Assembly (NCBI RefSeq): GCF_014649855.1
Contig: NZ_BMTV01000005.1
Location: 253,007 to 317,006 of the forward strand
Reading direction: 5' to 3'
DNA: 64,000 bases
Source of the DNA: Streptomyces roseolus
GTDB lineage: Bacteria; Actinomycetota; Actinomycetes; Streptomycetales; Streptomycetaceae
A program made the position numbers and the translations under genes. Shown in pieces: positions 43,296 to 51,200 of the stretch (positions are counted from its first letter, which is position 1; every line of letters starts with the position of its first letter). The notes beneath the pieces are model-generated. The model was not told where the DNA came from and did no database searches. It saw only the letters and a program-made list of their open reading frames with translations.

Positions 43296-44633
43296 CTACT
43301 TCGGCTCGTACGCGGCCATCGCGGCCCGTACGGCGGGGGAGAACAGCTCCGGGCCGAGCCCGTCCGAGTGCGCCAGCCCCTCCGGCGACAGCCTGAGCAG
43401 CCCCTCCGGCGCGGAGCCGTCCAGCCAGCCGTACGCCGCGAACCGGTCGAGCTCCGCGCCGAAGTCCTCGTGCGCCGAGGTCCCGAACCGCTGCTCGTAC
43501 CCGGCCAGCTCCATGCCCTCCGCCTGGAGCAGCGACTGGAGGAGGTGGCGGCGGCGGGCCTCCGCGCCGTCCACCCGGCGGCCCACCACGGCCCGGGAGA
43601 AGTCCTCCGTCTCCGTGTAGGCGTCGATGATCGAGCGGATCTCCCGCATGTCGACCGCGTAGTCGAAGGAGTAGTGCAGCGCGGCGGTGTACGAGCGGGC
43701 GCCGCAGCCCAGGCCGATCATGCCGTCCGTCTGGCAGGCGTGGTCGTCGGGGCCCGCCGGGGCCGCGCCGGACCGCCGGAACATCCGCATCGACACCTGC
43801 TCGTAGCCCGCCGTGAGGAGGTGGTCCCGGCCCTGCCGGTAGAGCCGCAGCCGCCGCGCGTCCCACTCCGCGTCCGTCTCGGCGGGCCCGGTGCGGCCCA
43901 GACCGGTGAGCGGGCGCACGTACAGCGGGTACAGGTACAGCTCCTCGGGTCGCCAGGCCAGCGCCGCGTCCAGCGAGTACCGCCAGGACTCCTCGGTCTG
44001 CCCGTCGATGCCGTAGATGAGGTCGATGTTGAGCACCGGCACCCCGGCGTCCCGGATCCGGCCGAGCGCCGCCTCCACGTCGGCCCGCCGCTGCGGCCGG
44101 ACCGCCGCCCGCGCCTCGGCGCCCACGAAGCTCTGCACCCCGATGCTCAGCCGGGTCGCGCCCCGGCCGGCGAGGACCGCGAGCCGGTCGGCGGTCGCGG
44201 TCGCCGGGGAGGTCTCCACGGAGAGCGGCACCGCCCGCAGGTCCGCGCCCATGCGGTGCTCGGCGATGTCGCAGAGCCGCTCCAGCTCGGCGGCGGTCAG
44301 GAAGGTGGGCGTGCCGCCGCCGAACGCCGCCGCCGCGAACCGCACCGGCGCCGCGTCGCCGAGCGCCTCCCGGACGGCGACGGCCTGCCGGTCGAGCGCG
44401 TCGAGGTAGCGGGTGGTCAGCTCGTCCGGGGCGCCGATCCGGGTGAAGAGGTTGCAGAAACCGCAGCGGACCTCGCAGAACGGCACGTGCGCGTAGAGCG
44501 AGAGGGCGTCCTTCGGCTCGTCCGCCCAGAGCGCCGCGAGCTCCGGCCGCTCGGGCAGCGGACGGTACGCCGTCTTGTGCGGGTAGGCGTAGACGTACGA
44601 GCGGTACGGGCGGGGGAGCGGGGCGGCGGTCAC
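43296..44633 (-). CDS. STM4012 family radical SAM protein
   Basis: 445 residues, HemN-like. CEVRCGFC is the cluster motif, followed by FGGGTPTFLTAAEL, ETSPATATADRL and SIGVQSFVGAEARAAVRPQRR, all in HemN order. Heme synthesis is unlikely because the operon contains no other tetrapyrrole gene and the protein groups with its partners. It may use two SAM molecules or carry out methylation-like radical chemistry. GTG overlaps the STM4013 stop (GTGA). Confidence 0.87.
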   Translation of the reverse strand: MTAAPLPRPYRSYVYAYPHKTAYRPLPERPELAALWADEPKDALSLYAHVPFCEVRCGFCNLFTRIGAPDELTTRYLDALDRQAVAVREALGDAAPVRFAAAAFGGGTPTFLTAAELERLCDIAEHRMGADLRAVPLSVETSPATATADRLAVLAGRGATRLSIGVQSFVGAEARAAVRPQRRADVEAALGRIRDAGVPVLNIDLIYGIDGQTEESWRYSLDAALAWRPEELYLYPLYVRPLTGLGRTGPAETDAEWDARRLRLYRQGRDHLLTAGYEQVSMRMFRRSGAAPAGPDDHACQTDGMIGLGCGARSYTAALHYSFDYAVDMREIRSIIDAYTETEDFSRAVVGRRVDGAEARRRHLLQSLLQAEGMELAGYEQRFGTSAHEDFGAELDRFAAYGWLDGSAPEGLLRLSPEGLAHSDGLGPELFSPAVRAAMAAYEPK

Positions 44634-45451
44634 GCGGCGGCCCCCTCGGCCGGACCGTCCAGCGCGAACTGCGCGTACGGCACCGTCCACACGACCTCGT
44701 GACCGAGCCGGTGGCCCGTGTAGCCGTCGTCGCCGTACGCCGTGCCGTGGTCCGAGCAGACGATCGCGAAGCAGCGGCGGCGACTGCTCATCGCCGCGAA
44801 GAGGCGCCCGATGTGCCGGTCGACGTACTCCAGGGCCGCCGCGTGGGTGGCCCGGGTGTCGCCCGCCTCGCGGGTCGCGCCCGGCAGGTGGAACCAGTTC
44901 GGCTGGTGCAGCGCCGCCACGTTCACGAAGAGGAAGAGCCGGCGGTCGGCGGGCAGCGCGGCCACCACCTCCTCGGCCCGGGCCACCTGCGCCTCGAAGG
45001 AGGTCGGCGAGGCCACCCCGAAGGACGGCTCCCAGTGGCTCTCCTGGAAGAGGCCGGGCAGGACCGAGCCGAGCGGCGGCCGCTTGTCGAAGAAGCCGAC
45101 GCCGCCGACGCACACCGTCCGGTAGCCGTCGGCGGCGAGCGCCGTCACCAGGTCGGGGGCGTCGTACACGTAGGTGCCGTCGGCGGTGGTCTCGCTGCCC
45201 GCGAACCGGGCCGCGAAGAGCCGTGGGTGCGGTCCCGGCGCCGCCGGAGTCGGCAGGAAGCCCGCGAAGATCGCCTGGTGGGAGGCGTAGGTGAAGCTGC
45301 CGGGCGCGTGCCGGCGCTCCCAGCGGCCGCCCGGGAGGTGCCGGGCCAGGTTCGGTGTGCGGCCGGCGGCGGCCAGCTCGGCGGCCACGTCGTACCGGAG
45401 GGTGTCGAGGGTGACCAGGAGAAGGTCGTGGCTGCCGACGACCGCGTTCAT
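44630..45451 (-). CDS. STM4013/SEN3800 family sulfatase-like hydrolase
   Basis: 273 residues of the alkaline phosphatase superfamily. LLLVTLDTLRYDVAAELAAAGRTPNLAR is the metal-binding and nucleophile strand (Thr instead of formylglycine Cys/Ser), GSFTYASHQAIFAGFLP the following helix, and VCSDHGTAYGDDGYTGH the second metal site. It likely hydrolyses a phosphate or sulfate ester on the product of its operon partners. ATG 45451 is 12 bases after the STM4014 stop. Confidence 0.85.
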   Translation of the reverse strand: MNAVVGSHDLLLVTLDTLRYDVAAELAAAGRTPNLARHLPGGRWERRHAPGSFTYASHQAIFAGFLPTPAAPGPHPRLFAARFAGSETTADGTYVYDAPDLVTALAADGYRTVCVGGVGFFDKRPPLGSVLPGLFQESHWEPSFGVASPTSFEAQVARAEEVVAALPADRRLFLFVNVAALHQPNWFHLPGATREAGDTRATHAAALEYVDRHIGRLFAAMSSRRRCFAIVCSDHGTAYGDDGYTGHRLGHEVVWTVPYAQFALDGPAEGAAA

Positions 45452-45462
45452 GTCGGGCTGGT

Positions 45463-46632
45463 TCACGGGCTGGTGCTCGTTCCTGTGGTGCGGGGGCCGG
45501 GGGTGCGCGCCGGGGCGGGTGGGGGTGCGGGCGGGCGTCTCAGCAGGTCGGCGACCTGGGCGCCGTAGGTGTCCAGGCCCTCGGCGCCGCTGCCCGCCAG
45601 GCCGGTGAGGCCGGGCAGCAGGTCCCCGAAGGCGTTGACCTCGCCGACCGCGAAACGGCGCCAGCCGGCGCCCGGCAGCAGGTCCACCCCGACGCACCGG
45701 GTGCCGGGGAAGGCCGCCGCCGCGCCCTCGCAGACGGCGACCGCGTCCTCCCAGCGGCCGCCGGCGGCGGTGATCGCCGTCCGGGCCGCGGCGAGGTCGC
45801 CGCGGGCGCCGCCGAGGTGCAGATTGGTCAGCGGCGAACGGCTGGTGCGGACCACCGCGTGGGTGGCGCGCCCGCCGGTCACCACCACCCGCAGGTCGGC
45901 CGCCCGGCCGCCCTGGACCGCCTTCGGCAGCCAGCGCTCGACGTGCAGCCCGTCCGGGGCGAGCGCGTCGACCAGCGCGCCGACCTCCCGCGCGCCCGTG
46001 TAGCGGCGCACCCGCAGTGAGTTGAAGAGCCGTCCGGCGGCGTCCCGCTCGACCGAGGTGGCGGCCTGCACCCGGCCCCCGCCGGCCGTCTCCACGGCCA
46101 GCACCCCGGAGGCGGAGGAGCCGTGGGCCGGCTTGACGAAGACCCGGCGCAGCCCGGTCCCGGCCATCAGCGCCACCAGGTCGTCCCAGCCCCGCACCGG
46201 TGCCCCGCCGGGGCCGGAGGTCGGCGAGGCCGGGACGGGCACCCCGGCGGCGTCGAGCCGGCCGTGGGCGAGCCGCTTGTCGAAGAGGACCGCCGTCTCC
46301 GCCGGATCGTCGACCAGCACCGCCCCGGAACGGTCCGCCTCGGCGGTGAGCCCGGCGAGGGCGGCGGTGAACCGCTCGTACCAGAGCCGGCCCCCCTCCA
46401 CCCGGGCCGGATCGTCCGTGCCGCGCAGCAGCAGCTCGACCTCCGGCACCTCGCCGGGCGAGTCGACCCGCACGGTCTCGCCCGCCGCGAAACGGGCCCG
46501 GCCGCGCAGGACGTCCGTCCACGCCACGGCCCGCGCCCCGGGCAGCCCGGCGGCGCGCAGCGCGTCCTGGAAGAACGCGACGCGACGGCCCGCCGGGTCG
46601 CCGACGACCACGAGGCGCGGGCCCGGGGTCAT
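45463..46632 (-). CDS. STM4014 family ATP-grasp-like protein
   Basis: 389 residues. FDKRLAHGRLDAAGVPVPASP and RRVFVKPAHGSSASGVLAVE are the lysine-bearing ATP-binding segments of ATP-grasp ligases. LHVERWLPKAVQGGRAADLRVVVTGGRATHAVVR and CVGVDLLPGAGWRRFAVGEVNAFGD provide the metal-binding Arg, Asp and Asn positions, similar to RimK or glutathione synthetase. It probably forms an amide or peptide-like bond. The C-terminal 30 residues are a Pro/Thr tail. ATG overlaps the STM4015 stop. Confidence 0.83.
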   Translation of the reverse strand: MTPGPRLVVVGDPAGRRVAFFQDALRAAGLPGARAVAWTDVLRGRARFAAGETVRVDSPGEVPEVELLLRGTDDPARVEGGRLWYERFTAALAGLTAEADRSGAVLVDDPAETAVLFDKRLAHGRLDAAGVPVPASPTSGPGGAPVRGWDDLVALMAGTGLRRVFVKPAHGSSASGVLAVETAGGGRVQAATSVERDAAGRLFNSLRVRRYTGAREVGALVDALAPDGLHVERWLPKAVQGGRAADLRVVVTGGRATHAVVRTSRSPLTNLHLGGARGDLAAARTAITAAGGRWEDAVAVCEGAAAAFPGTRCVGVDLLPGAGWRRFAVGEVNAFGDLLPGLTGLAGSGAEGLDTYGAQVADLLRRPPAPPPAPARTPGPRTTGTSTSP

Positions 46633-47588
46633 TCGGCGATGGCGACGTAGCGCCAGACGTCCCCGTCGCCGTCGTCCTCCGGGGTCTGCGGGTCGTCCAG
46701 GACGACGCGCACCCCGTGCGGGGCGAGCGCGGCGGTGAGCCGCTCGCCCATCGCCTCCGAGAGGTAGTGGTGCTCCAGGTCCAGCTCCGTCAGATGGGTC
46801 AGCGGCTGGCCGTCGAGCAGCGCGGCCGCGCCCTCGTCGGTGAGCACGCCCATGCTGAGGTCGAGCCGGTCGAGGCGGGCGACGACCGGGGCGCTCGCCA
46901 CGGCGGCGGCCACCTGGTCCTGGATCACGCTGTTGCACAGGCCGAGGCTGCGCAGGGCCGGGAAGGACTCGCCGGAGAGCAGCGGCGCCAGGTCGCCGGG
47001 CGAGGAGTCGCCGCCGTACTCGTCGGTGCCCAGCCACAGTTCGAGCCGCTCCAGGGCCGGCAGGTCGCTGCCGGCGATGCCGCGCACGACCTCGGCGCCG
47101 AGCCCGCCGGTCTCCACGACCAGGGTCTCCAGGGCGGTGTGGCGCACCGGCGGGAAGACGAGCCCGGTGCCGCCGCGCACGCCGAGCTCCCGCAGCGCCG
47201 GGTAGGCGGCGAGCAGCGGCGTCACGTCGGACTGCACGATCCAGGAGATCTCGCAGTCCTCCATGGTCATGTCGCCGAGGAAGACCGCCTCCAGGGCGGT
47301 CAGCCGGTCGTTGGCGCCGATGAGCGCGGTGACGATCGCGGCCGAGGAGTCCTCGTACGCGTCCTCCCAGCCGCCCACGACGATCGCGCGGACCCGCGCG
47401 GTGTCGACGGTCTTCAGGAAGCGGTCGAAGACGGCGTCCCAGCTCTCCTCGTCGTCGTCGCGGTAGGTCGGGCTGGACAGCCGCCAGGCGACGGCCGCCG
47501 GGTCGGGCAGCGCGACGCCCGACCCGGCGTCCGGGAGGTCGAAGACGGGGAGGCCGTGGAACTCCTCCAGGTAGGCCCCAATGGTCAT
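46629..47588 (-). CDS. STM4015 family leucine-rich-repeat protein
   Basis: 319 residues. Leucine-rich repeats run from about residue 95 to 300: LTALEAVFLGD, YPALRELGVRGG, HTALETLVVETGG, LPALERLELWLG, FPALRSLGLCN, VARLDRLDLSMG and LTHLTELDLEHHYLSE. The N-terminus (EEFHGLPVFDLP) is family-specific. There is no signal peptide. As first gene of the operon it could be the scaffold or the substrate on which the two radical SAM proteins and the ATP-grasp protein act. It is divergent from the 108-residue gene at 47779. Confidence 0.85.
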   Translation of the reverse strand: MTIGAYLEEFHGLPVFDLPDAGSGVALPDPAAVAWRLSSPTYRDDDEESWDAVFDRFLKTVDTARVRAIVVGGWEDAYEDSSAAIVTALIGANDRLTALEAVFLGDMTMEDCEISWIVQSDVTPLLAAYPALRELGVRGGTGLVFPPVRHTALETLVVETGGLGAEVVRGIAGSDLPALERLELWLGTDEYGGDSSPGDLAPLLSGESFPALRSLGLCNSVIQDQVAAAVASAPVVARLDRLDLSMGVLTDEGAAALLDGQPLTHLTELDLEHHYLSEAMGERLTAALAPHGVRVVLDDPQTPEDDGDGDVWRYVAIAE

Positions 47589-47778
47589 GACGGTGCTCCA
47601 GACGACGGACGGCGGTACGGGCGTGACGCCAAGAAGTTGTACCAAGCCGCACCGACAGGAGGGGCAGGGGGTCGGACACGGGACCGGGCGGGGGCCGGGG
47701 CCGGGAGCGTTGTCAGTGGTGGCCCCTAGCGTCGTTCCCGTGTTCGGGCAGCGGGTTCCGGACGGGAAGGGGAGAGCC

Positions 47779-48105
47779 ATGTACCGGCAGGGGGACGTGC
47801 TGATCGTGCCCGTCGACGAGCGGGCCGTGCCCGTCCGGGCGAAGGACGCGCCGAGCGAGCCGAGGGACGGCCGGGGAAGGCTCGTGCTCGCCTTCGGCGA
47901 GGTCACCGGACACGCCCACGCGATCCCGGGCCCCGGCCGGCTGGTGCGGGAGCCGGGGCCGTACGGCCCGTTCCTGCTCGAACTGCCCGAGGGCGGACGG
48001 CTGGTGCACGAGGAGCACGCGCCGATCGTCCTGCCGAGAGGCTGGTACCGGGTGGTGCGGCAGCGCGAGTACGTGCCGGGCGCGTACCGGATCGTGGCGG
48101 ACTGA
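47779..48105 (+). CDS. Small beta-rich protein preceding DUF6745 gene
   Basis: 108 residues beginning MYRQGDVLIVPVDE, with LAFGEVTGHAHAI in the middle and APIVLPRGWYRVVRQREYVPG near the end. I recognise this pattern from small proteins placed next to DUF6745 genes but know no function. It is predicted to be a beta barrel without membrane segments. The ribosome-binding site is GGGGAGAG. It is transcribed divergently from the STM4015 operon and 46 bases ahead of the DUF6745 gene, so it may belong to the same functional group. Confidence 0.7.
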   Translation: MYRQGDVLIVPVDERAVPVRAKDAPSEPRDGRGRLVLAFGEVTGHAHAIPGPGRLVREPGPYGPFLLELPEGGRLVHEEHAPIVLPRGWYRVVRQREYVPGAYRIVAD

Positions 48106-48151
48106 GACGGGACCGGACGGTGCCCGCACGGCGCCGGAGGAAGGGACGGAC

Positions 48152-49189
48152 ATGGGGGACAGGACGATGAACGAGACCGACGCCTACGAGAAGTGGCGGG
48201 CCGTCGCGGCCGCCACCGGGCCCGCCGACCGGACGGCCGCGGAGGCCGGGGTCCGGCTCGCCTACGCCTTCGCGGGGCTGCCCGCGCCGGAGCGGGTGGT
48301 GTGGGCGGACTCGCCGCTCGCCGGGGTCGAGCTGGTCGCGGGCCTCGCCGACCGGGGACGCCCGGTGCGGGAGGAGGTGCGGACGCTGCCCTGGGCGGAG
48401 GAGCGCCGCCGCCTCCACGACGAGCTCGGCCCCGCCGGCTGGACGGCGCACTGGCAGGCCACCGGAGCCCGGCTCTGGGACCCGGCACGGGCGCTCGCCG
48501 AGCGGATCAGGGCCGGGATCCTGGACGCGCTCGGCGACCGGGAGGAACCCGGCGCGCTCACCGGGTCCGCGGGCCGGGAGCTGCTGTACGACGCGGTCCT
48601 CGGCCAGCAGGACGCCGCCTGGCTCGCCGCCTTCGACGGGCGCGGCACCCGGCTCGCCGGACTCGCCGCGGTCGCCGAGCAGGCCGGCTGGTGGTGGCCG
48701 TACGAGAAGGTCGCCGTCGTCTGCGAACGCCCCGTCGCCCTGCACCGGGACGAGGCCGGGCGGCTCGACCGGGGCGACGGTCCGGCGCTCGCCCACCGGG
48801 ACGGCTTCGCCCTCCACGCCTGGCGCGGCATGCCCGTCACGGCAGAGTTCCTGGCGGGGCTCGCGGACCTCACCCCGGAGCGGATCCGCGACGAGGAGAA
48901 CGCCGAACTGCGGCGCGTGATGCTGGAGTTCTGCGGCTACGAGCGCTACCTCGACGCCTCCGGGGCCCGCCCCGAGGGCCGCGACGAGGCGGGGGTGCTG
49001 TGGCGCATCGAGCTCGGCGACGACGAGGACGTCGTCATGGTCGAGGTGGTCAACTCGACGCCGGAGCCGGACGGCAGCCACCGCACGTACTGGCTCCGGG
49101 TGCCGCCCCGCACCCGGACCGCCCGCGAGGGCGTCGCCTGGACCTTCGGCCTGGGCGCGGAGGCGTACGAGCCGCTCGTCCAGACCTGA
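48152..49189 (+). CDS. DUF6745 domain protein
   Basis: 345 residues. DRPVALHRDEAGRLDRGDGPALAHRDGFALHAWRG-type sequence (about 200-230) is the DUF6745 hallmark, followed by MPVTAEFLAGL and TYWLRVPPRTRTAREGVAWTFGL at the C-terminus. The N-terminal half is helical (WRAVAAATGPADRTAAEAGVRLAYAFAGL). There is no known activity. The family commonly accompanies small QGDVL...QREY proteins and, here, the STM4015-type LRR protein. ATG 48152 has AGGAAGGGACGG upstream. Confidence 0.75.
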   Translation: MGDRTMNETDAYEKWRAVAAATGPADRTAAEAGVRLAYAFAGLPAPERVVWADSPLAGVELVAGLADRGRPVREEVRTLPWAEERRRLHDELGPAGWTAHWQATGARLWDPARALAERIRAGILDALGDREEPGALTGSAGRELLYDAVLGQQDAAWLAAFDGRGTRLAGLAAVAEQAGWWWPYEKVAVVCERPVALHRDEAGRLDRGDGPALAHRDGFALHAWRGMPVTAEFLAGLADLTPERIRDEENAELRRVMLEFCGYERYLDASGARPEGRDEAGVLWRIELGDDEDVVMVEVVNSTPEPDGSHRTYWLRVPPRTRTAREGVAWTFGLGAEAYEPLVQT

Positions 49190-49367
49190 ACCGCGAGGGA
49201 GCGGGCGCGGCGGGCCGCTCGTACGGACAGCCGATCGGATGGAAATCCGCTGGTACGGAGAGGTGAAGGGCGGCGCCGGTCAGGAGTGGCGCCCCGGAGG
49301 CGGCGGCCCCGGGTGCTGGGATGTGCCCGCCGGAGCCACCGGCACCCCACCGTCGAAGGGACCGCCC

Positions 49368-50165
49368 GTGCCGCACCGCCCCGCGCCCACCCTCCCGAAC
49401 CGTGGCGCCCGCGCCGCCCGTCTGCTCGCCGCCGGCGCGGGCACCGCCGTGCTCGGAGCGCTCCTCCTCGGCACCGCCGCGCCCGCGCTCGCCGCCGCGC
49501 CCGAGCGCCCCGCCCCGCGCGTGGCCGCCGCCCGGGCCGAGGCGCCGGCGACCGTCACCGTCACGGGCAGCGGGAGCGCCACCGCCGCCCCCGACCTGGC
49601 GATCCTCTCGGTGGGCGTGGAGGTCACCAAGCCGACGGCGAAGGAGGCGATGGCGGCGCAGAACACCGCGGCGAAGGCGCTGCTCGCCGTCCTGCGCGAG
49701 GAGGGCGTCGAGGACCGCGACATCCGCACCGACAGCCTCTCCCTCAACCCCGTCTACACCCAGACGACCGGCGGCGAGTCCAAGGTGTCCGGCTACCAGG
49801 CCAGCCAGGCCTTCTCCGCGAAGGTCCGGGACATCGACCGGGCCGGCCAGGTCATCGGGGCCGTCAACGGCGCCACCAGGGACGCCGGCCGGGTCAACGG
49901 CGTCGTCTTCGACGTGTCCGACCCCAAGGAGCTGCGCGCCAAGGCCCGCGAGGCCGCGTACCGGGACGCGTACGAGAAGGCCTCCCAGCACGCCCGGCTG
50001 AGCGGCCACCGCCTCGGCCGGCTGGTCTCGCTCAGCGAGGGCGACTCGCTGCGGCCCGGCCAGGGCACGCTCCCGTCCCTCCCGGCCGACGAGCAGAACG
50101 TCCCCCTCGCCCCCGGCGAGATCGAGGAGCAGGTGACGGTCTCGGCGGTCTACGAACTCCTCTGA
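49368..50165 (+). CDS. Secreted SIMPL domain protein
   Basis: 265 residues. The signal peptide (ARAARLLAAGAGTAVLGALLLGTAAPALAAAP) is followed by a SIMPL/DUF541 domain: VTVTGSGSATAAPDLAILSVGVEVTKPTAKEAMAAQNTAA and IRTDSLSLNPVYTQ...VSGYQASQAFSAKVRDID. Bacterial SIMPL proteins (BP26/YggE) are periplasmic or cell-surface and linked to oxidative stress; the mechanism is not known. GTG 49368 has GAAGGGACC before it and starts at the signal peptide. Confidence 0.86.
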   Translation: MPHRPAPTLPNRGARAARLLAAGAGTAVLGALLLGTAAPALAAAPERPAPRVAAARAEAPATVTVTGSGSATAAPDLAILSVGVEVTKPTAKEAMAAQNTAAKALLAVLREEGVEDRDIRTDSLSLNPVYTQTTGGESKVSGYQASQAFSAKVRDIDRAGQVIGAVNGATRDAGRVNGVVFDVSDPKELRAKAREAAYRDAYEKASQHARLSGHRLGRLVSLSEGDSLRPGQGTLPSLPADEQNVPLAPGEIEEQVTVSAVYELL

Positions 50166-50466
50166 CACCCCGCCCGGACCCGGCACCGGGCCTCGGCCCG
50201 GCCACGGTCCCGGACGGCCGGCCCGGGCGTGGACCACGGCTCGGTGCCGGCCCGCAGGCCCGGGGCCAGGGCGGACCACGGCCCGGGGCCGCCCGCAGGC
50301 CCGGGCGATGCCGGCCGTCGCTCGGGTCCGGGCCTACGGCCGGGTCCGCTCGTCGGCCGGCCTCGACGGGCTGCTCGGGTGGCGGTCGCCCGCCGCGGCT
50401 CGGGTGCCGGGTGTGCCACGCCGGTGCCGGCCGCCGGGCGCCCCTGGGGACCGGCACCGGCGGCGC
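50166..50466. repeat. Gene-free GC-rich stretch with two tandem imperfect repeats
   Basis: 301 bases between the convergent SIMPL and TetR genes. GGACCACGGC occurs at 50231 and again (GGACCACGGC) at 50273, and CCCGCAGGCCCGGG at 50251 and 50292, giving a repeat unit of about 41 bases present twice. No ORF with normal codon bias is present. Extensive secondary structure is likely and could terminate both genes. Confidence 0.5.
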
Positions 50467-51072
50467 TCAGCCGCCGGTCGGGGGGAGGCCCAGTTCGCGG
50501 TCGAGGGCCGCGTCGGCCCAGCGGAGCATCGCCGCGCGGGAGAGGCCCCCGGTGTAGACCGTCGTCTGGACGGCGAGCCCGTCCAGGTAGGCGGTGAGCC
50601 GCCAGGCGGCGCCCGCCGGGTCCGGGCAGGGGAACTCGCCGGCGGCGACCCCCTCCTCGATCACGGCGGTCACCGCCCGCCTCCACTCCTGGTCGAGCGA
50701 GGCGGCGACCCGGCGCAGCTCGGGGTCGCGCAGTCCGGCCGCCCACGCCTCGATCCACAGCCGCCACCCCTTGGCCTGCCCCCGCGGGGCGTACCAGCGG
50801 AGGGCGGCGCGCAGCCGCCGCACCGCCGTCGAGCGGCGCCCGAGGATCCGGCGCAGCTTGCCGAGGTCGCTCTCGGCGGCGTGCGCGAAGGCCGCCGCGA
50901 CCAGCTGCTCCTTGGTGGAGAAGTGGTAGAGCACCAGCGCGTTGCTGACGCCGAGGGCCGCGGCCACGTCGGAGATCCGGACGGCGGTGGTGCCCCGGGC
51001 CTCGATCTGTTCGACGGCGGCCCGCAGCAGCTCCTCGCGCCGCTCGGCCACGCTCAACCGCACTCTCGCCAC
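50467..51072 (-). CDS. TetR/AcrR family regulator
   Basis: 201 residues from GTG 51072. The HTH is REELLRAAVEQIEARGTTAVRISDVAAALGVSNALVLYHFSTKEQLVAAAFAHA. The C-terminal domain RLWIEAWAAGLRDPELRRVAASLDQEWRRAVTAVIEEGVAAGEF...YLDGLAVQTTVY is BetI-like. It is divergent from the metallo-hydrolase gene, with a perfect palindrome between the two starts, and so probably represses itself and the hydrolase. Confidence 0.86.
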   Translation of the reverse strand: MARVRLSVAERREELLRAAVEQIEARGTTAVRISDVAAALGVSNALVLYHFSTKEQLVAAAFAHAAESDLGKLRRILGRRSTAVRRLRAALRWYAPRGQAKGWRLWIEAWAAGLRDPELRRVAASLDQEWRRAVTAVIEEGVAAGEFPCPDPAGAAWRLTAYLDGLAVQTTVYTGGLSRAAMLRWADAALDRELGLPPTGG

Positions 51073-51092
51073 GCCGAGCAGCCTACACAGCA

Positions 51093-51107
51093 CATGACAG
51101 AGTCATG
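51093..51107. promoter_or_regulatory. Palindromic operator candidate for the TetR regulator
   Basis: CATGACAGAGTCATG is a perfect 6-3-6 palindrome, 21 bases upstream of the TetR start and 94 before the divergent metallo-hydrolase start. Confidence 0.55.
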
Positions 51108-51200
51108 ATCATCGCCGGAGGCCGTTCCGCCCCCGGTCGCCCGCCCGCCCGGCTCTCCGTCCGCCCATAATGGAACGACCCCCAGAGCTCAGGAGGACTT

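Noticed and set aside
43296..44633. HemN/HemW coproporphyrinogen oxidase identity for the STM4012 protein
   Set aside because: Motifs are HemN-like, but the operon partners match the STM4011-4015 set and no tetrapyrrole gene is near.
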